Source: an uncultured Oscillospiraceae bacterium
Lineage (GTDB): Bacteria; Bacillota; Clostridia; Oscillospirales; Oscillospiraceae
Direction of reading: 5' to 3'
Assembly (NCBI GenBank): GCA_934591725.1
Contig: CAKTPR010000079.1
Coordinates: forward strand, 1 to 10,070
DNA: 10,070 nucleotides
Shown here one piece after another: positions 1 through 8,488 of the stretch (positions are counted from its first letter, which is position 1; every line of letters starts with the position of its first letter). A program made the position numbers and the translations under genes. The notes under the pieces were generated by a model. That model was given only the letters and a program-made list of their open reading frames with translations. It ran no database searches and was not told where the DNA came from.

Positions 1-138
1 GGCTCCCCTTGTTTCTCAAGGGGAGCTGGCGCGTTAGCGCCTGAGGGGATAAAAGAGCTGCGTATTTCTTTGCAGCTGCGGCAACAACCCCTCCGGCTCG
101 GCATACGCCGACCCACCTCCCCTTACACAGGGGAGGCT
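1..138. repeat. Palindromic multi-hairpin intergenic repeat (MITE-like)
   Basis: The two ends are imperfect inverted copies of each other (about 1-50 and 86-138), each with a C-rich/G-rich hairpin followed by a smaller one. Left outer hairpin: GCTCCCCTT at 2-10 pairs perfectly with AAGGGGAGC at 18-26. Left inner: GGCGC at 28-32 pairs with GCGCC at 37-41. Centre: AGCTGC at 56-61 pairs with GCAGCT at 72-77. Right inner: TCGGC at 98-102 pairs with GCCGA at 107-111. Right outer: CCTCCCCT at 116-123 pairs with AGGGGAGG at 129-136. GAGGGG at 44-48 and CCCCTC at 88-93 are also complementary. There is no credible coding capacity. Interspersed elements of this general look recur in Clostridia genomes (recollection, not checked). 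Lying just beyond the stop of the zinc-ribbon regulator, it may also serve as that gene's terminator. The left edge may be cut by the window. Confidence 0.75.
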
Positions 139-162
139 TTGGGAGCGCGTTTTTGTCGGATT

Positions 163-606
163 TCATTCTTTCTTCCAGTGCCGCAGGCCGGGAACGACCG
201 CTTCAATGTGCGCGCGTACCTGCTCAGGCGGCCATGCCTCGCTTGCCATATGCTCTACGCAGAAGTCAATGAGCTGCTCCGGGCTTGAATACTTGAACTC
301 ACCGCCCGCGTAGCACCACTTGCAGTATTCCTCATTGAGCTCCCCGTCAGGCTCGGCGCTTATCGTCGAATCGTCAAGCGGCATCCCGCAGCACTGGCAG
401 ACAAGCTGCTGCGGCGAGCCTAAAAGCGTGTTGATCGAAACTCTGAAAAGCTTTGACAGCAGCTTCAGCGTCTCCGTGTTCGGTACGGTCTCGCCGTTTT
501 CCCAGCGGGAAACGGCCTGCCGGGTGACGAAAAGCTTCTCCGCAAGCTCGTCCTGAGAAAGCCCCGCTTTAGTGCGCAGTTCATGTATAACATCCTTGGT
601 CTCCAT
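163..606 (-). CDS. Cro/C1 (XRE) family regulator with C-terminal zinc ribbon
   Basis: Probable cytoplasmic DNA-binding transcription regulator of 147 residues. Residues 5-62 are a typical XRE helix-turn-helix: LSQDELAEKL (16-25) is the first helix region, TRQAVSRWENGE (28-39) the recognition helix, followed by P42 and the LL/SIN helix. Residues 70-98 form a zinc ribbon of the putative Zn-ribbon type seen in small Firmicutes proteins: CQCCGMPL (70-77) and CKWC (95-98) supply two CxxC pairs (C70/C73 and C95/C98), with C72 extra. The tail has the IDFCVEHM segment (113-120) that often follows this ribbon. The ATG has GGAGGGG at 611-617 (minus strand), and a good promoter lies just upstream. The exporter gene lies upstream on the same strand, so a regulatory link is plausible but unproven. 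The ribbon could be structural or metal-sensing. The target genes cannot be read from the sequence. Confidence 0.88.
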   Translation of the reverse strand: METKDVIHELRTKAGLSQDELAEKLFVTRQAVSRWENGETVPNTETLKLLSKLFRVSINTLLGSPQQLVCQCCGMPLDDSTISAEPDGELNEEYCKWCYAGGEFKYSSPEQLIDFCVEHMASEAWPPEQVRAHIEAVVPGLRHWKKE

Positions 607-651
607 TTTGCCCCTCCATAGTCAGAATAAAATTTTATCTCATCTGCTCCG

Positions 652-679
652 ATTATATCAGGAATGCTCCCAAGGTCAA
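652..679 (-). promoter_or_regulatory. Sigma-A promoter of the XRE/zinc-ribbon gene
   Basis: On the minus strand, TTGACC (674-679) is the -35 and a perfect TATAAT (652-657) the -10, with a 16-base spacer and an extended -10 TG (TGATATAAT). The expected start is near 645, giving a leader of about 40 bases. A 5-bp hairpin (GCAAC/GTTGC, 680-694) abuts the -35 on its upstream side. The regulator can therefore be expressed independently of the exporter gene that ends at 700. Confidence 0.7.
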
Positions 680-699
680 GCAACGCGCGGTTGCGGAGA

Positions 700-1575
700 T
701 CACACGACCAGATTAATAAGCATACCGCTCAAGGCTCCGAGGAGAAACAGCAGCGCTATGACCGTCAGGTTCTCGCGGCGGTTCTTATTCGTGCGCAGCA
801 GCACCAGCAGGCCGATACCGGCGTTTGACAGCAGCCCCGCGAACAGCCCGCCGAGCCCGATGATGCCGGAGAGATACGCCTCGGTGATGACGACGGAGAC
901 GGAGCAGTTCGGGATAAGCCCGAAGAGCGCGAGCAGCAGCTCACCGACGACGGGCGTTGCGAACACGGTCGCGCCCAGCCGCTCGATGCCGACAAGCTCC
1001 AATATTATATTGAGCGCGAAGGTGACGGCGATCAGCATCACGGCGATCTTCACCGTGTGCTTGAGCGCCGAGAGCCACACGCTGCCCTCTTCCTCGTCGC
1101 ACTCGCAGTGCTCGCGCTCGCAGAAGCTGTGGATGTTCTTGCCCCGCGCGAAGAGCCGGCTGCCGAAGGCGTCGACAAGGTAGCCAAGGACAATGCCCAT
1201 CACCGCCTTTGCCGCGACTATCGCGGCGATCTGCCCGATGTCGGTCGCGCCCTTGCCGTCGGCAAGCGAGGAGAGCATGACCGGCAGCATCTCATCCGAG
1301 GTGGCGAAGAACACCGCGAGCATCGTCCCCGCGCTTATAGAGCCGGTGGAAAACAGCGTTGCCGCCGCGCCGGATATGCCGCACTGCGGTATCGCGCCGA
1401 GCAGTCCGCCCAGCGCGGGCCCCGCCTTGCGGGAGTATGAGTGCAGTATACCCTCATCAAGACGCTTGCTGTTTTCCAGCATTTCCATGAGCAGATAGGC
1501 GAGGAACAGTATGGGGATACTCAGCGCGCCGTCCTTCAGCGCGTCAAGCGCGCAGTCAAGTATAAGTTCAGACAA
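700..1575 (-). CDS. Putative heavy-metal/manganese exporter, ArsP_2-like permease
   Basis: Integral membrane protein of 291 residues resembling the family annotated as putative manganese transporter or 10-TM heavy-metal exporter (ArsP_2, PF11449, from memory). Hydrophobic segments lie at about 17-35, 53-75, 80-103, 113-135, 173-194, 207-230, 236-260 and 271-291. Two lobes show an internal repeat at a constant offset of 159 residues: GAIPQCGIS (60-68) matches GLIPNCSVS (219-227), and G78, I80, G83 and A87 match G237, I239, G242 and A246. Between the lobes a polar loop (about 147-163) carries H149, C152, H156, C157 and C159, followed by acidic residues, which is suitable for binding soft or transition metal ions. 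SDEMLP (93-98) is a family-like motif. Translation starts at a TTG, supported by an AGGAGA Shine-Dalgarno; the first in-frame ATG (residue 30) would remove the first membrane segment. The substrate is inferred and could be Mn, another metal or an organoarsenical. Confidence 0.82.
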   Translation of the reverse strand: MSELILDCALDALKDGALSIPILFLAYLLMEMLENSKRLDEGILHSYSRKAGPALGGLLGAIPQCGISGAAATLFSTGSISAGTMLAVFFATSDEMLPVMLSSLADGKGATDIGQIAAIVAAKAVMGIVLGYLVDAFGSRLFARGKNIHSFCEREHCECDEEEGSVWLSALKHTVKIAVMLIAVTFALNIILELVGIERLGATVFATPVVGELLLALFGLIPNCSVSVVITEAYLSGIIGLGGLFAGLLSNAGIGLLVLLRTNKNRRENLTVIALLFLLGALSGMLINLVV

Positions 1576-1583
1576 TTAAAGTT

Positions 1584-1589
1584 TCTCCT
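1584..1589 (-). promoter_or_regulatory. Ribosome binding site that fixes the TTG start of the exporter
   Basis: AGGAGA on the minus strand lies 8 bases upstream of the TTG at 1573-1575. No other start codon in frame has a comparable site before the first membrane helix, so this decides the start. Confidence 0.75.
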
Positions 1590-1612
1590 GTTTTCAGAAA
1601 ATCAGTTATAGT

Positions 1613-1641
1613 ATAGTAACCGCTGAGCTTTGTTTTGTCAA
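1613..1641 (-). promoter_or_regulatory. Sigma-A promoter of the exporter gene
   Basis: On the minus strand a perfect TTGACA (1636-1641) is followed after 17 bases by TACTAT (1613-1618). A TATACT in an overlapping register lies 3 bases further on. The predicted leader is only about 30 bases, too short for a metal riboswitch. GTTA...TAAC arms (1605-1608 and 1617-1620) flank the -10 and could be an operator, but the arms are short. Confidence 0.6.
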
Positions 1642-1658
1642 GGCTCGGCGACTTTTTT
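1621..1658 (+). terminator. Terminator-like hairpin upstream of recJ, plus strand
   Basis: CGCTGAGCTTT (1621-1631) pairs with AAGGCTCGGCG (1640-1650), giving 11 bp with two G-U pairs and an 8-base loop. It is followed by AC and six T (1653-1658). The wobble pairs become A-C mismatches on the opposite strand, so the structure is designed, if functional, for plus-strand RNA. No plus-strand gene lies to its left in the window. It may block antisense or read-through transcription into recJ, or be left from an earlier gene order. Confidence 0.5.
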
Positions 1659-1669
1659 GCCCGTTTCTA

Positions 1670-1698
1670 TTGAATTGGAATGAGTATTCTGGTATTAT
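1670..1698 (+). promoter_or_regulatory. Sigma-A promoter of the recJ-rel-dtd operon
   Basis: TTGAAT (1670-1675), 17-base spacer, TATTAT (1693-1698), with an extended -10 TG two bases upstream (TGGTATTAT). Transcription should begin near 1705, about 30 bases before recJ. The promoter lies back to back with that of the exporter, with 28 bases between the two -35 boxes. Confidence 0.65.
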
Positions 1699-1736
1699 TA
1701 ATTATTAAAAAATATCTGAGAAGAGTAAAATAATAG

Positions 1737-3746
1737 ATGAAGAAAAAGGACTGGACAATTCCATTTACCAGACCGGTCGTTCCGCATGAGCTTTTATCCG
1801 CGGGCTTCACGCCGCTGCTGTCGATGGTGCTGTCGCTGCGGGGGATCAGGACTGCCGCCGAAGCGCAGGCGCTCATCTCCGGCGGGGAGGAGCTGCTGTG
1901 CGACCCCATGCTGATGCTGGACATGGACAAGGCGCGTGAGCGCATCCTGCGCGCGATAAGGGACGGGGAGACCGTTGCGGTCTACGGCGACTATGACGTG
2001 GACGGCATAACCTCCACCTGCCTTGTCACGGACTATCTGCGCCGTAAGGGACTCAGGTGCGTGCCCTATATCCCAGACCGGAACGAGGAGGGCTACGGGC
2101 TCAACTGCGCCGCGCTCGATACGCTCAAGGCGCAGGGCGTGAGCCTTGTCATAACGGTCGACTGCGGCATTACCGCCGTCGAGGAGGCCGCACACGCCGC
2201 GCAGATCGGTGTCGACATGGTCATCACCGACCATCATGAGTGCCGCCCGGACGCGCTGCCTGAGGTCACTGCGCTTGTCGACTGCAAGCGCGACGGGGAC
2301 ACATATCCGAATAAGAACCTTGCCGGCGTCGGCGTTGCGCTCAAGCTCGTCTGTGCCTGCGAGGGCGACAGCTCCAGAATGCTTGAGATGTACGGCGACC
2401 TTGCCGCTATCGGCACTGTGGCGGACGTTATGCCCCTCACGGGGGAGAACCGCTTCCTTGTGCGCTATGGCCTTTCGCGCATCGCGAAGGCTCCGCGCCC
2501 CGGTATCGCCGCGATGTTCCGCGAGTCCGGCACGGATGCCCGCCACCTGACGGCCTCGACCATAGGCTTTTCCCTTGCACCGCGCCTCAACGCCGCGGGC
2601 AGACTCGGTCAGGCGAGCGTCGCCGCGCGGCTCCTCATGAGCCGGGACGAAAACGAAGCCGCAGCTCTCGCAAAGGAGCTGTGCGAGCTAAACCGTCAGA
2701 GACAGAGCATAGAAACCCAGATCTGGCAGGAGGCCAATGATATCATCAAGGACTCCGACCCGCAGGATCCGATAGTCCTTGCAAGCGACCGCTGGCATCA
2801 GGGCGTTATCGGCATCGCGGCGTCAAGGCTTGCCGAGCAGTATTCGCTCCCGGCGATCATCATCTGCCTGAACGGCGAGAACGGCAAGGGCTCCTGCCGC
2901 AGCTACGGCGGCTTCAATCTCTTTGAAGCGCTCTCCGCCTGCTCCGAGAACCTCACCGGCTTCGGCGGTCACGCGCTCGCCGCGGGGCTGAACATCCGCC
3001 GCGACAGGCTCGATAGGTTCCGCGAAGCGCTCGCGGCGTACTATCGCCGCCACCGCCCCGCGCCGCTGCCGGAGGTCTGCTGCGACCTGCTCATAACTGA
3101 TCCCTCGCTCCTGAGCGTGGAGAATGTACGTTCGCTCGATATGCTTGAACCCTACGGCAACGCAAACCCCAAGCCTGTCATGTGCATCTGCGGGGCGACG
3201 CTCGAATCGGCCTCAGAGGTCGGCGGCGGAAAGCACCTGCGTATGCGCGTGAAATTGGGCGCGGCGCACTTTGAGTGCATCTTCTTTTCGCACACCGCCC
3301 GTCAGCTCGGCATTTCCGAGGGGGACTCGGTCGATATAGCGTTCACGCCGCAGATAAACGAGTTTCGCGGCAATGTCACGGTGCAGCTTGTCACCGCCGC
3401 CGTGCGCCGGCACGACCCGACAGCCCTCTGCTCGGCGATACTCGCCGGTGACGAGAGCGTCAACTGGGCGGCGGCAGCCTACTGCCCCGGCCGCGCGGAC
3501 TTCGTGCGCGTGTGGCGCGCCATGGACAAGGACTTTGCCGTCGGCAAAAACGCTGCCGACGTTATCCATCAGTGTATAGCGGGCATGCCGCCCGAAAAGT
3601 TCTGCCTGTGCCTTATGGTACTCAGGGAGACGGGACTCCTCAGAAGCGAGGACGGCGGCATATATTCCTCCCGCTGCGCCAGCATTTCCGGCAAGGCCGA
3701 TCTTGAGGGCACCCACCTTATCCGCGCGCTGCGCGCACTTGCGTAG
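1737..3746 (+). CDS. recJ: Single-stranded-DNA-specific 5'-3' exonuclease RecJ
   Basis: RecJ degrades single-stranded DNA 5' to 3' in recombinational and mismatch repair, using Mn/Mg. All signatures of the DHH/DHHA1 phosphoesterase family are present in its 669 residues. Motif I is DYDVDG (85-90), motif II VDCG (141-144) and motif III DHH (165-167). SDRWHQGVIGIAASR lies at 350-364, and the DHHA1 nucleotide-binding motif GFGGHALAAG at 408-417. An OB-like domain follows at about 455-555. The last 110 residues form the extra C-terminal region found in many Firmicutes RecJ proteins, and residues 585-640 look like a winged helix. No catalytic residue is missing. The ATG is the only sensible start because MKKKDW aligns with usual RecJ N-termini, although the Shine-Dalgarno is weak (AGAAGAG, far upstream). 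It is the first gene of the operon, ending 11 bases before rel. In many Clostridia apt lies between recJ and rel; here it does not. Confidence 0.96.
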   Translation: MKKKDWTIPFTRPVVPHELLSAGFTPLLSMVLSLRGIRTAAEAQALISGGEELLCDPMLMLDMDKARERILRAIRDGETVAVYGDYDVDGITSTCLVTDYLRRKGLRCVPYIPDRNEEGYGLNCAALDTLKAQGVSLVITVDCGITAVEEAAHAAQIGVDMVITDHHECRPDALPEVTALVDCKRDGDTYPNKNLAGVGVALKLVCACEGDSSRMLEMYGDLAAIGTVADVMPLTGENRFLVRYGLSRIAKAPRPGIAAMFRESGTDARHLTASTIGFSLAPRLNAAGRLGQASVAARLLMSRDENEAAALAKELCELNRQRQSIETQIWQEANDIIKDSDPQDPIVLASDRWHQGVIGIAASRLAEQYSLPAIIICLNGENGKGSCRSYGGFNLFEALSACSENLTGFGGHALAAGLNIRRDRLDRFREALAAYYRRHRPAPLPEVCCDLLITDPSLLSVENVRSLDMLEPYGNANPKPVMCICGATLESASEVGGGKHLRMRVKLGAAHFECIFFSHTARQLGISEGDSVDIAFTPQINEFRGNVTVQLVTAAVRRHDPTALCSAILAGDESVNWAAAAYCPGRADFVRVWRAMDKDFAVGKNAADVIHQCIAGMPPEKFCLCLMVLRETGLLRSEDGGIYSSRCASISGKADLEGTHLIRALRALA

Positions 3747-3757
3747 AGGTTATTTAT

Positions 3758-6043
<2,286 letters not shown>

Positions 6044-6046
6044 AAT

Positions 6047-6493
6047 ATGAGAGCAGTTGTTACAAGAGTCACATCCGCCTCCGTCGAGATAGACGGGGCG
6101 GTGCACGGAAAGATCGGCAGGGGCTTCCTTGTGCTCCTCGGCGTGCATCAGGACGATACCGAGGCCGAGGCGCTGAAGATCGCCGATAAGATATGCCACC
6201 TTCGAGTGTTTGACGACGCCGACGGCAAGATGAACCTTGCCCCGGCGGACGCGGGCGCGGCGGAGCTGCTGATAGTCAGCCAGTTCACGCTCTTTGCCGA
6301 CTGTAAGTCCCGCCGCCCCGGCTTCTCAAAGGCCGCGCGGCCTGATAAGGCGATCCCGCTTTATGAGCTTGTCATCAGCCGGTGCCGCGAGCGCGGCTTC
6401 AGGGTCGAGACGGGCGTCTTCGCTGCCGATATGCAGGTCGCGTCTGTGAACGACGGGCCTATAACTATTATAATTGACACAAAGGAGCTTTGA
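6047..6493 (+). CDS. dtd: D-aminoacyl-tRNA deacylase (DTD)
   Basis: Hydrolyses D-amino acids (and glycine mischarged on tRNA-Ala) from tRNA, keeping D-residues out of proteins; a cytoplasmic homodimer. The protein has the usual family length (148 residues). It starts with the typical MRAVVTRVTSASVEIDG, has the SQFTL motif at 78-82 (SQFTLFAD 78-85), and the Gly-cisPro motif as NDGPIT at 135-140, the element that gives chiral rejection of L-aminoacyl groups. The ATG is 3 bases after the rel stop, with GGAG just inside the end of rel, so translation is probably coupled. The rel-dtd-hydrolase order is common in Firmicutes and supports one operon. Confidence 0.97.
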   Translation: MRAVVTRVTSASVEIDGAVHGKIGRGFLVLLGVHQDDTEAEALKIADKICHLRVFDDADGKMNLAPADAGAAELLIVSQFTLFADCKSRRPGFSKAARPDKAIPLYELVISRCRERGFRVETGVFAADMQVASVNDGPITIIIDTKEL

Positions 6494-6496
6494 GCC

Positions 6497-7108
6497 ATGC
6501 TTATAAAAACCATCCCCGTAGGCCAGCTTGAGGAAAACTGCTACGTCGTCACGAACGAAGCGACGCTTGAGAGCGTCGTCATCGACCCCGGCGACGAGGC
6601 GAACACCATCCTTGATTATCTCGAATCCAATAAGCTCAGGTGCACCGCCATCATGCTCACGCACGGGCACTTTGACCATGTCGGCGCGGTCGACGCCGTC
6701 GCCGAGGAGACGGGCGCGACCGTGTACATGAACGAGCTGGACGACGCCAAGCGCCACCAGAACAATCATTCGAGCTACACCCTGCGCGACGGCGGCATAT
6801 ACTACTCTGACGGCGACATCATTGATGCTGCCGGCCTGAGCTTTCATATCATCGCCACCCCCGGCCACACCCCCGGCGGCGTGACAATCCGGGTCGAGGA
6901 CTGCCTCTTCACCGGGGATACGCTCTTCAAGGGCAGCTGCGGCAGGACAGACCTTGACGGCGGCGATATCGATCAGGAGCTTGCCTCTCTGCGCAGGCTG
7001 TGCTCCCTCCCCGGTGACTATGAGGTCTATCCCGGACACATGGACAGCACCACGCTTGAGCGGGAGCGTATGTTCAATTACTACTGCCGCAGCGCCATGC
7101 AGGGCTGA
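6497..7108 (+). CDS. MBL-fold metallo-hydrolase, glyoxalase II-like
   Basis: Soluble metallo-beta-lactamase-fold enzyme of 203 residues, close in shape to the short glyoxalase II-like hydrolases (YcbL type) that cleave thioesters such as hydroxyacyl-glutathione. The exact substrate is unknown, and a low-molecular-weight thiol other than glutathione is likely in Clostridia. The full dinuclear metal set is visible: THGHFDH (55-61, giving H56, H58, D60, H61), H124 in TPGHTPG, D141 in FTGDTLF, and H181 in YPGHMDS. Its length is shorter than classical glyoxalase II (about 250) and it lacks that enzyme's C-terminal helical domain. The Shine-Dalgarno AAAGGAG (6481-6487) lies inside dtd, 9 bases from the ATG, so the genes are coupled. 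No terminator follows before pfk. Confidence 0.93.
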   Translation: MLIKTIPVGQLEENCYVVTNEATLESVVIDPGDEANTILDYLESNKLRCTAIMLTHGHFDHVGAVDAVAEETGATVYMNELDDAKRHQNNHSSYTLRDGGIYYSDGDIIDAAGLSFHIIATPGHTPGGVTIRVEDCLFTGDTLFKGSCGRTDLDGGDIDQELASLRRLCSLPGDYEVYPGHMDSTTLERERMFNYYCRSAMQG

Positions 7109-7148
7109 AAGAAAAAGAGAAAACTCAAATATCTGTGGAAATTGTCTA

Positions 7149-7177
7149 TTGAATTTCCCGGCGGCTTGGCGCATAAT
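7149..7177 (+). promoter_or_regulatory. Sigma-A promoter of pfk
   Basis: TTGAAT (7149-7154), 17-base spacer, CATAAT (7172-7177); each hexamer matches consensus at 5 of 6 positions. The start would be near 7184, with a leader of about 37 bases ending in a perfect AGGAGG (7208-7213), 7 bases before the ATG. The 112-base gap after the hydrolase gene holds nothing else that I can see. Confidence 0.62.
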
Positions 7178-7220
7178 CTTTCGCGATTAGATTTAGATAT
7201 AAACGATAGGAGGTTTCGCT

Positions 7221-8306
7221 ATGAAGCGTTCTACAAAGATCGCGCTCATCACGAGCGGCGGCGATTGTCAGGGGCTGAACGCGGCGATCCGCGGTGTCGG
7301 AAAATCGCTGTTCCAGCGCATGGACAATGTTGAAATATACGGAATGTATGACGGCTACCGCGGGCTCATCGAGGGCGACTATAAATTCATGGAGCCGCAG
7401 GATCTCTCCGGCATCCTCACCGAGGGCGGCACGATCCTCGGCACCTCTCGCCAGAACTATGTCCCCGGCAAGGACATTGTGGACGATAACGGCAACAGCG
7501 TCATCCCCTCAATGCTCCAGACCTATAACCGCCTCAATCTTGACTGCCTTGTCATCATGGGCGGCAACGGCACGCAGAAGAGCGCAAAGCTCATTGCCGA
7601 TGCGGGTATGAACGTCATCACCCTGCCCAAGACCATCGATAACGATATCTGGGGCACGGACACTACCTTCGGCTTCCAGAGCGCCGTCGATATCGCGACG
7701 AACGTCATCGACTATATCCACTCCACCGCAAGCTCTCACAGCCGCATTTTCGTTGTGGAGCTTATGGGGCGCGACGCCGGCTGGCTCACGCTCAACGCCG
7801 GTATCGGCAGCGGAGCCGATGTCATACTTATCCCTGAGATACCTTACGATCTCAATAAGGTCGCCGAGCTTATCGAGGAACGCAACCGTCAGGGCAAGCG
7901 CTATTCCATCATCGCCTGCGCCGAGGGCGCTGTCTCGGTTGACGATATCAAGCTTGACGAGGAGGCCAGCCGCCGCAAGCGCGAAAACAGCAGGCACTCC
8001 ACCGTCTCCTATGAGATCGCCGACCGGCTCGAAAAGCTCACCGGCAAGGAAGCGCGCGTCACCGTGCCTGGGCACTATCAGCGCGGCGGCCCTCCCTGCC
8101 CGTATGACAGAGTCCTTGCGACGCAGTTCGGCGTTGCTGCGGCAGACCTTATCATCAATAAGCAGTATGGCCGTATGGTCGCCGTGCAGGGCGGGCAGAT
8201 CGTGTCCATCCCGCTGGAGGACGCGGCCAGCAAGACCAAGTTCCTGCCTGTGGATCACCCGATGATCCAGGTCGCCCGCAAGATGGGCATCAGCCTTGGC
8301 GACTAA
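7221..8306 (+). CDS. pfkA: 6-phosphofructokinase, mixed-type (group III-like) family
   Basis: Phosphorylates fructose 6-phosphate to fructose 1,6-bisphosphate in glycolysis; cytoplasmic. The 361 residues contain the PFK landmarks: TSGGDCQGLNAAIRG (11-25) at the phosphoryl-donor loop, GGNGT (114-118), PKTIDND (136-142) with catalytic D140, MGRDAGWL (182-189), EGA (235-237) and PGHYQRGGPPCPYDR (283-297). The family's donor-specificity positions are mixed. G117 (E. coli G104 equivalent) is the ATP-type residue, while K137 (E. coli G124 equivalent) is typical of PPi-type and group III enzymes. In place of the E. coli Mg-binding D103 there is N116. I therefore expect ATP use by an atypical, probably less allosteric enzyme, but PPi cannot be excluded from sequence alone. 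The start is fixed by AGGAGG 7 bases upstream. It has its own promoter and terminator. Confidence 0.93.
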   Translation: MKRSTKIALITSGGDCQGLNAAIRGVGKSLFQRMDNVEIYGMYDGYRGLIEGDYKFMEPQDLSGILTEGGTILGTSRQNYVPGKDIVDDNGNSVIPSMLQTYNRLNLDCLVIMGGNGTQKSAKLIADAGMNVITLPKTIDNDIWGTDTTFGFQSAVDIATNVIDYIHSTASSHSRIFVVELMGRDAGWLTLNAGIGSGADVILIPEIPYDLNKVAELIEERNRQGKRYSIIACAEGAVSVDDIKLDEEASRRKRENSRHSTVSYEIADRLEKLTGKEARVTVPGHYQRGGPPCPYDRVLATQFGVAAADLIINKQYGRMVAVQGGQIVSIPLEDAASKTKFLPVDHPMIQVARKMGISLGD

Positions 8307-8327
8307 AACATATTAATACAGCATCGC

Positions 8328-8371
8328 ACCGGGTGCAGCCGTTCAGCCGAACGTCTGCACCCGGTTCTTTT
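8328..8371 (+). terminator. Rho-independent terminator after pfk
   Basis: A perfect 11-bp stem, ACCGGGTGCAG (8328-8338) with CTGCACCCGGT (8355-8365), is followed by TCTTTT. The loop itself holds a second small palindrome (GTTC at 8341-8344, GAAC at 8349-8352). It begins 21 bases after the pfk stop. Confidence 0.9.
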
Positions 8372-8435
8372 ACGCTCTCTTTCTGCTTTATGTGAATTGA
8401 ATTATGAAAAGGAAAATATGTAAATTATATTAAGT

Positions 8436-8482
8436 AAACAATAATATGTAAAGCACGGACGGCGAGGCACCGCCGTCCGTGC
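8436..8482 (-). terminator. Rho-independent terminator of the spoVAD-spoVAE operon
   Basis: A perfect 12-bp GC-rich stem (8453-8464 with 8471-8482) and 6-base loop start 6 bases after the spoVAE stop. On the minus strand the stem is followed by TTTACATATTATTG, an interrupted T-rich tract, so termination is likely but less classical. The AT-rich stretch 8372-8452 between the two convergent terminators carries no gene; it contains AATATGTAAA twice (8415-8424, 8443-8452). Confidence 0.8.
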
Positions 8483-8488
8483 AAGGAT

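Noticed and set aside
70..288. Small plus-strand frame starting in the left repeat
   Set aside because: It runs from the noncoding repeat into the antisense of the regulator gene, lacks a Shine-Dalgarno and has no conserved pattern.
652..679. MerR-type operator in the regulator promoter
   Set aside because: MerR-type promoters have a stretched 19-20 base spacer with a long dyad; here the spacer is 16 and only 3-bp inverted arms are present.
1576..1612. Manganese (yybP-ykoY) riboswitch upstream of the exporter
   Set aside because: The promoter leaves a leader of only about 30 bases, far too short for that riboswitch fold.
1794..2546. 250-codon minus-strand frame inside recJ
   Set aside because: Shadow of recJ in GC-rich DNA, with no recognisable domain and no placed ribosome site; the same applies to minus-strand frames at 5024-5710, 6326-7174 and 7509-8258.
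8404..8430. Nine-codon frame ATGAAAAGG...TAA between the convergent terminators
   Set aside because: It is very short and lies in AT-rich intergenic DNA, with no ribosome binding site and no reason to think it is translated.
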